From the NCBI GenBank assembly GCA_021812665.1, contig JAKAMX010000019.1:1-12926 (forward strand): a stretch of DNA of 12,926 bases, given 5' to 3'. The notes under the pieces were generated by a model. That model did no database searches. It saw only the letters and a list, made by a program, of their open reading frames with translations, and was not told the DNA's origin. The translations under genes were made by a program, and so were the position numbers. This stretch comes from a bacterium. Lineage in GTDB: Bacteria; Patescibacteriota; Minisyncoccia; Phycocordibacterales; UBA1550. Positions within the stretch are counted from its first letter, which is position 1. Each line of letters opens with the position of its first letter. This document shows positions 5,876-10,774 of the stretch, piece by piece.

Positions 5876-6394
5876 ATGGCAGTTTATAAAAAAGTTAGAG
5901 TAAACGACAAGATGCAGCGGGGATACTCTTATTACCGCACAGAACCTGAAGGTAAAAATTTTGATGAGCGATTCAAGCCCGATTTGAGTCCAAAGCAGAT
6001 GCTCGCGCTCGGCGTTTTTGGCGGTGTGTATATGCGTGACTGCACGAAAGAATTTCCAAAAGATTGGTTTACAAAAGCAAGGTTCGAGAAAAAAGGCTCA
6101 TACAAACATAATGCCGAACTCAACTTCTTTGGAGTAAATGCGAGTCAGTCGCTTTCGGTTTGGCGCAAAAAGGGCTGGATACACGCAGAGGACCCACGCG
6201 GATGGTTTCAGTGGTATTGTCGCTATTATAGTGGCCGTCGAGGTCTTGATGACGATCGGCAAATAAAGAGGTGGATTGCTATCCGCCGACATATCGCACA
6301 AATAAGCGGAAGATGCCGTGCAGGAGATTACAGTTGCCATCGCAAGCAAAGGCAAGTGGTATTACATTGGGCGTATGACAGCAGAAAATTCTAA
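5876..6394 (+). CDS. Conserved-looking protein of unknown function, Trp/Arg-rich
   Basis: A 172-residue soluble protein with no signal peptide or membrane segment. It is rich in aromatic and basic residues: LNFFGVNASQSLSVWRKKGWIH, then DPRGWFQWYCRYYSGRRG, DDRQIKRWIAIRRHIAQI and the C-terminal HWAYDSRKF. Four cysteines lie in the second to fourth quarters (DC, YC, RC, SC) without a clear zinc-site spacing. I recall a family with this Trp-rich core in diverse bacteria and possibly algae or plants, but cannot name it or confirm that. The composition looks like an enzyme or nucleic-acid-binding protein rather than a chance frame. It begins 16 bp after the pilin stop with a weak AGGGTGTAAAG upstream, so it may be in the same operon. 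Confidence 0.8.
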   Translation: MAVYKKVRVNDKMQRGYSYYRTEPEGKNFDERFKPDLSPKQMLALGVFGGVYMRDCTKEFPKDWFTKARFEKKGSYKHNAELNFFGVNASQSLSVWRKKGWIHAEDPRGWFQWYCRYYSGRRGLDDDRQIKRWIAIRRHIAQISGRCRAGDYSCHRKQRQVVLHWAYDSRKF

Positions 6395-6441
6395 TATAGC
6401 TTCTTATCGCTCGCTCTCTGGCTTGTAAAAAATTTCTGTAA

Positions 6442-6447
6442 TATACT
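6442..6447 (+). promoter_or_regulatory. Probable -10 of the binding-protein/kinase operon, leaderless start
   Basis: TATACT ends 7 nt before the GTG at 6455, the same spacing as the TATAAT before 5093. No Shine-Dalgarno precedes the GTG. I see no good -35 at 17 bp (TGGCTT at 6419-6424). Confidence 0.5.
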
Positions 6448-6454
6448 ATAGACA

Positions 6455-7456
6455 GTGAATAAAAAAACTATCATCATTGTGTTGGTGGTCTCTCTCCTTG
6501 TTGCTGCTTTTGTTTTGCTTCCAAGGGCGTGGTCTGACCAAAGAAATTTTAGTTCTCTCAAAAAGGTAACCCTTCAGTTGAAGTGGCTCCATCAATCACA
6601 ATTTGCGGGGTTCTATGCAGCAGCGCAAGAAGGTTTTTATAAAGATGAAGGACTTGATGTTTCGATTATTCCCGTTGGCGAAGATCTGTCATCGCAAAAT
6701 GTTGTTTCGCGGGTGGCAAAAGGCGAAATAGAGTTCGGTATTGCAGGTGCTGAGCAAGTTATTGCGGCGCGTGCAAAAGGAGAAAAAGTAAAAGCCGTCG
6801 CCGTCATTTTTCAACAGAGCCCCGTAGGGCTTATCTCAAAACAAAAGCTTGGCATCACATCTCCAAGAGATCTAGTGGGGAAGTCGACCGGCATTTGGGA
6901 AGGACAGGATACACAGATTGTATTCCGTGCGATGTTAAACAACGCAGGTGTTGATTATCGCAAAGTCAGAGAGATACCAATTTCTTTTGGAATAAGTAAA
7001 TTTGCCGATGAGCAAATAGATACTCAGATGATATATCTCATTAACGAGGGCCTGGAGGCGCGTTCCAGAGGTTATGCGATAAATACGCTCTATCCAGAGG
7101 ATTTCAATGTTCACTTTTATGGAGATACTATTGTTGCAAGTGACGCGCTGATTGAAAAAGATCCTGAGTTAGTAGAGCGTTTTGTCAGGGCTTCGCTCAA
7201 AGGGTGGAATTGGTCAACCGCATATGTTGAAAGAGCGGGAACGTTGTCTCTCGCGTATGATCCTTCGCTTCAGCCAACACACGAGGAAAGCATGATGCGG
7301 GAAAGCTTACCGTTTATCTTTACGGGGAATGGGAAGATAGGCAGTATGGCATCGAGCACCTGGCAAGAGATTGAGAATATTTTGTTAAAGGACAAGATTA
7401 TTACACGCAGTGTGCCGGTGGGAGAAATATTTACCACTACCTTTTTGACATCGTGA
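6455..7456 (+). CDS. NMT1/THI5-like solute-binding protein, likely sensory partner of the kinase
   Basis: A 333-residue extracytoplasmic binding protein of the NMT1/THI5 (SsuA/ThiY) type; family members bind pyrimidines, sulfonates, nitrate or similar small ligands. A Lys-rich start and hydrophobic segment (about residues 5-22) form a signal peptide or membrane anchor. There is no lipobox cysteine; RAWS/DQ is a possible cleavage site. The domain opens with VTLQLKWLHQSQFAGFYAAA and EGFYKDEGLDV, then DLVGKSTGIWEGQD and the hinge-region IDTQMIYLINEG, all typical of the family. No ABC permease or ATPase gene adjoins. Instead its stop overlaps the kinase start by 4 bp (GTGA), implying translational coupling. 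I infer that it delivers ligand occupancy to the kinase. At least eight ATA codons, unlike ftsH. The GTG start is chosen because the frame opens just there, after a -10. Confidence 0.88.
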   Translation: MNKKTIIIVLVVSLLVAAFVLLPRAWSDQRNFSSLKKVTLQLKWLHQSQFAGFYAAAQEGFYKDEGLDVSIIPVGEDLSSQNVVSRVAKGEIEFGIAGAEQVIAARAKGEKVKAVAVIFQQSPVGLISKQKLGITSPRDLVGKSTGIWEGQDTQIVFRAMLNNAGVDYRKVREIPISFGISKFADEQIDTQMIYLINEGLEARSRGYAINTLYPEDFNVHFYGDTIVASDALIEKDPELVERFVRASLKGWNWSTAYVERAGTLSLAYDPSLQPTHEESMMRESLPFIFTGNGKIGSMASSTWQEIENILLKDKIITRSVPVGEIFTTTFLTS

Positions 7457-9381
7457 CCATAAAAAAGAAAGTACAATTTATTGCACTCGGTGTTCTGCTC
7501 TGCATTGTTGCCATCGCGGGTGTATTTGTCTTACGAAACCTTTCTGTTCAGGTCGCAGAGGCTCGTTTGGACAAAATCAGCAGTGTTGTTCGAGGGGCAG
7601 CGAACCTCTACGCTATTAGTGATAGATTTATCTCCAACCCTTCAACAGAGACGAGCGCGCAATGGCAGGATGAATACCAGAAAATAACTGAGACTTTGGA
7701 TAGTCCAAGTTTTGAGGCATATAAAGACAAGGAGCAATTTTTGCAGCTTCGTCGACACAACAATACGATTGGGGCACTTTTTATTCAAATGAAGAACGCA
7801 ACGGGGGATACGCACCTTCGCGCTCGATTTAGTGAACAAATCCTTCACCATACAAATGAATTTGTTCAGGATTCTGCAGCTCTCGCAAGTATTATTTTTA
7901 CTGAGACTGAAGTGATTCGTAGACAAACTACGGTTGGTTTCTTTATTTCTCTCGAAATTCTTTTTGCTATTGTTGTTTCGTTTGTGGTTTTGATGGTCAG
8001 AAATGTTACCAACCCTTTGATGAAATTGACCGATGTTGTTTTGCGCATGGGTAAAGGCGACTTCTCTTTGAGGGCTCCAAGCAGAACAAAAGATGAGATT
8101 GGAAGCCTGGGTGCTGCTTTCAATGAAATGGAGGATAAGCTCCAAAAGAGAACGAAAGATTTGGAAGAAGCAAAAGCAAATGATGAAAAATTATTGGAGG
8201 ATCTAAATAGCCGCGTTGCTCAACTTGAGGATGCTCGTAAGGCAATGACAAATCTTTTTCAGGATTTTGAAGACGAACGGGCTCAGCTAATGGAAGCAAA
8301 AGCAAAAGATGAAGCGCTGCTCGAGAATCTCGGCGAGGGGGTCATGGCAGTAGACAAAGATAAAAGAATAATCTTAGTGAACCGTGTTGCGGAAAACCTG
8401 CTTGGTATCCAGCGCGAAAATGTACTCGGCAAAAAATATTATGAAGTTTTTGGTAATCAAGACGTGGAGGGGAAGATCGTTGAAGAGCCCAATCGACCGA
8501 TCACAAAGGTCCTCGAATCTGGCAAAAAAATTTCTACGCCAGTTGGGCCCTTTGCGCCGTATTACTATATTAGAAGTGATGGTACTCGCTTCCCGGTAGC
8601 GATCACAGTCACCCCTGTTATTCTTGGGGGCGAAACGGTTGGCGTGATTGATATTTTTAGAGATGTCACTCGAGAAAAGGAAATTGAAAAACTGCGCATC
8701 GACTTTTTGGCGCTCGCTTCTCATCAGCTGCGCACACCGCTCTCGGGCACAAAATGGCTCATTGAAACTATCCGTCGCGGTGTTACGGGCGAGGTAAGTA
8801 AGAAGCAGCAGGAATATCTAGAACAAATTTATCAAACGAATGAACGAATGATCGCGCTTGTGTATGATATGTTGGATGTTCTCAAGATCGAAAGTGGGGA
8901 GACTGCGGTAAAGAAGAAAAATTTTTCGCCGCACGAACTCTACAACGACCTAGAGGTTCTGACCGAACCGGTAATTAAAAAGAGGGGAGTTATTATGCGC
9001 AACGTTCTTCCAGCCGATAGTAAAATTTCCGCGTTCACCGATTTTGATATTCTCAAGGGCATTCTCGAAGAATATATATCAAATGCTGCAGAGTATACTC
9101 CCGATGGTAAGGAAATAGTTTTTGACGCGCAAGAAAAAGACGGATCAATCGTTTTCTCCGTGAAGGACAACGGTATCGGAGTTCCTAAAGACGAACACGA
9201 CAAAATCTTCCAGCGTTTTTATCGCGCGTCAAACGCAAAAGAGTTTAGGCCAGACGGTACTGGGCTCGGGCTCTACCGCGCCTCATTGCTTGCCGAAAAA
9301 ATCAATGCACGTTTGTGGATTGAATCGGATACTGGCAAAGGAGCAACATTCTTTGCAAGTATTCCCCAAACAACAAATTAA
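7453..9381 (+). CDS. Membrane sensor histidine kinase (HAMP-coiled coil-PAS-HisKA-HATPase)
   Basis: A 642-residue sensor kinase. TM1 is at about residues 8-27, then an extracytoplasmic, largely helical region of about 130 residues, and TM2 at 161-182. HAMP (about 185-237) begins NVTNPLMKL. A coiled coil (about 236-293) contains a near-repeat, EAKANDEKLLEDL (239-251) and EAKAKDEALLENL (281-293), offset by 42 residues. A PAS domain spans about 290-405. The H-box SHQLRTPL carries phosphoacceptor His424. The ATPase has N-box Asn544, G1 DNGIG (572-576), an F-box FQRFYRAS, and G2 GTGLG (602-606). All catalytic motifs are intact. The GTG start overlaps the binding-protein stop, so the sensing half faces the compartment in which that protein sits. 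No receiver or output domain is fused; three receiver genes follow. Confidence 0.95.
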   Translation: MTIKKKVQFIALGVLLCIVAIAGVFVLRNLSVQVAEARLDKISSVVRGAANLYAISDRFISNPSTETSAQWQDEYQKITETLDSPSFEAYKDKEQFLQLRRHNNTIGALFIQMKNATGDTHLRARFSEQILHHTNEFVQDSAALASIIFTETEVIRRQTTVGFFISLEILFAIVVSFVVLMVRNVTNPLMKLTDVVLRMGKGDFSLRAPSRTKDEIGSLGAAFNEMEDKLQKRTKDLEEAKANDEKLLEDLNSRVAQLEDARKAMTNLFQDFEDERAQLMEAKAKDEALLENLGEGVMAVDKDKRIILVNRVAENLLGIQRENVLGKKYYEVFGNQDVEGKIVEEPNRPITKVLESGKKISTPVGPFAPYYYIRSDGTRFPVAITVTPVILGGETVGVIDIFRDVTREKEIEKLRIDFLALASHQLRTPLSGTKWLIETIRRGVTGEVSKKQQEYLEQIYQTNERMIALVYDMLDVLKIESGETAVKKKNFSPHELYNDLEVLTEPVIKKRGVIMRNVLPADSKISAFTDFDILKGILEEYISNAAEYTPDGKEIVFDAQEKDGSIVFSVKDNGIGVPKDEHDKIFQRFYRASNAKEFRPDGTGLGLYRASLLAEKINARLWIESDTGKGATFFASIPQTTN

Positions 9382-9398
9382 GTGATAGAATTATAATC

Positions 9399-9812
9399 AT
9401 GAAACGGATATTAGTACTAGTGGTTGAAGATGAGCAATTTCTTACGCGCGTGCTAAAGGACAACCTTGAAGCAGAAGGATTTATGGTTGATCTTGCAGCC
9501 AACGGCGACGAGGCGATTGATCATCTTCATAAAAATCGTCCTGATCTTATTTTGCTTGATATCCTCATGCCCAAAAGGGACGGGTTTTTTGTGCTTGGTG
9601 AAGTAAGGAAAAATCCGGAGTGGAAGGGGCTCCCCGTTATCGTTCTTTCAAACTTGGGAGGCGATACTGAAATCAAAAAAGCACTCGAAATGGGAGCAGA
9701 CAATTATTTCGTAAAATCACAGCATCCTATTGAAGAGGTTGTTCAAGAGGTACGAAATTATTTGGTTGGCGAGAACAAGAAGGAGGCTAAAATTGGAGAA
9801 GTGAGTTCGTAA
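9399..9812 (+). CDS. Single-domain response regulator 1 (receiver only)
   Basis: A 137-residue CheY-like receiver. The acidic pair lies in VEDE (E10-D11-E12), the phosphoacceptor is D54 (LLDILMPKRDGF), the switch residue is S84 (VLSNLGGD), and the conserved lysine is K106 (YFVKSQHPIEEV). After the receiver only a short charged tail remains (about 20 residues), so there is no output domain. It begins 17 bp after the kinase and is its likely phosphorylation partner. Beta-1 is two residues longer than in its paralogues (RILVLVVEDE against RILIVEDE). TATAAT lies one base before the ATG with no Shine-Dalgarno, so the start is less certain than the fold. Confidence 0.93.
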   Translation: MKRILVLVVEDEQFLTRVLKDNLEAEGFMVDLAANGDEAIDHLHKNRPDLILLDILMPKRDGFFVLGEVRKNPEWKGLPVIVLSNLGGDTEIKKALEMGADNYFVKSQHPIEEVVQEVRNYLVGENKKEAKIGEVSS

Positions 9813-9844
9813 ATTATTATTGTCGTAATTATCAATACAATCAT

Positions 9845-10243
9845 ATGAATCGCGTACTAATCGTTGAGGATGAAAAACCGCTATTATTGGCGCTTCGAGA
9901 CAATCTCGAGTCTGAGGGGTTAACGGTAGATTTCGCTTCAAATGGGGAAGAGGCGATGGAGCACATAAAAGAGAACACGCCGGACCTAATCTTGCTCGAC
10001 CTTTTGATGCCTAAAAAGGATGGATTCTATGTTTTGGAGGAAGTGCGTAAAAACCCAGCGTGGAAGGATTTGCCGATCATTGTTCTCTCAAACTTGGGGG
10101 GAGATGTTCAGATCGTCACTGCAGGGGCCGATTTTTCTGAAATCGCAATGTATGCAAATGATTATTTAGTAAAGTCTCAGCACCCCATCGAGGAGGTGAT
10201 AAAGAAGGTCAAAGAGCATATGGCGGCAAAGCTCAAAGTTTAA
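9845..10243 (+). CDS. Single-domain response regulator 2, enlarged alpha-4 region
   Basis: A 132-residue receiver-only protein, a close paralogue of its two neighbours. Acidic pair VEDE, phosphoacceptor D52 (LLDLLMPKKDGF), switch S82 in SNLGGD, lysine K110 (YLVKSQHPIEEVI). Between GGD and the lysine it has 22 residues where the paralogues have 16. The usual KKALEMGAD helix is replaced by VQIVTAGADFSEIAMYAND. That is the alpha-4/beta-5 output face, so its partner may differ. No output domain. The 32-bp gap from regulator 1 holds no terminator, so the two are likely cotranscribed; a terminator follows this gene. Confidence 0.92.
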   Translation: MNRVLIVEDEKPLLLALRDNLESEGLTVDFASNGEEAMEHIKENTPDLILLDLLMPKKDGFYVLEEVRKNPAWKDLPIIVLSNLGGDVQIVTAGADFSEIAMYANDYLVKSQHPIEEVIKKVKEHMAAKLKV

Positions 10244-10257
10244 AAACTCCCCTGGTG

Positions 10258-10298
10258 ACAAAGGGCGCCCAGACAACCTGGACGCCCTTTGTATTTTC
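10258..10298 (+). terminator. Intrinsic terminator after response regulator 2
   Basis: ACAAAGGGCGCCCAG (10258-10272) pairs with CTGGACGCCCTTTGT (10278-10292) with one mismatch and a 5-nt loop, followed by ATTTTCT. It should end, or attenuate, the binding protein-kinase-regulator 1-2 transcript before regulator 3. Confidence 0.87.
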
Positions 10299-10342
10299 TC
10301 TATTTCCTCGTACAATAGTATATAAGTGGTTACGAGAGTGGC

Positions 10343-10356
10343 TATAATATTATAAA
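10343..10356 (+). promoter_or_regulatory. Possible promoter of response regulator 3
   Basis: Downstream of a terminator, two overlapping -10 candidates appear: TATAAT (10343-10348) and TATAAA (10351-10356). The second leaves 8 nt before the ATG at 10365, which would again make the mRNA leaderless. No clear -35. The region is AT-rich, so chance matches are possible. Confidence 0.4.
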
Positions 10357-10364
10357 ATAATTGC

Positions 10365-10739
10365 ATGACACGTATACTGATTGTTGAGGATGAAGATTTT
10401 TTGATCAAGGCTCTCGTAGACAACTTTGAGATCGAGGGTTTTACGGTTGAGTCTGCCGTAAATGGGGAGGACGCAATGAATAAAGTTTCGAAGCAAAAAC
10501 CAGATATGGTATTGCTTGATTTGCTTTTGCCCAAGAAGGGTGGTTTCGATGTATTAAAAGAATTGAAGGCAAACCCGGAATGGAATCTTATTCCGGTGAT
10601 TGTGCTTTCAAACTTGGGGGGCGATGAGCAGATAAAACGCGCTCTTGAAATGGGAGCCGACGATTACTTTGTAAAATCACAGCATCCGATTGAGGAGGTG
10701 ATCCAAAAGGTTAAGCAGGTGTTGCAGGGAGAAAAATAA
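10365..10739 (+). CDS. Single-domain response regulator 3 (receiver only)
   Basis: A 124-residue receiver closely similar to regulator 1. Acidic pair VEDE (E8-D9-E10), phosphoacceptor D52 (LLDLLLPKKGGF), switch S82 (VLSNLGGD), lysine K104 (YFVKSQHPIEEVIQKV). The MPxxDG motif after the phosphoacceptor has Leu for Met and Gly59 for the usual Asp. The receiver core is otherwise complete, with almost no tail. At DNA level it shares the exact 17-mer GTAAAATCACAGCATCC with regulator 1 (9711-9727 and 10671-10687), pointing to tandem duplication. A terminator separates it from regulator 2, so it may be expressed independently. Confidence 0.93.
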   Translation: MTRILIVEDEDFLIKALVDNFEIEGFTVESAVNGEDAMNKVSKQKPDMVLLDLLLPKKGGFDVLKELKANPEWNLIPVIVLSNLGGDEQIKRALEMGADDYFVKSQHPIEEVIQKVKQVLQGEK

Positions 10740-10774
10740 TTTTATTAAAAAGGGGTGCTAATTGACAACAAAAT

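Noticed and set aside
10762..10767. TTGACA as a -35 for the surface-protein gene
   Set aside because: It lies 7 bp before the ATG, and at 17-bp spacing the -10 position falls inside the gene with no TATAAT-like sequence.
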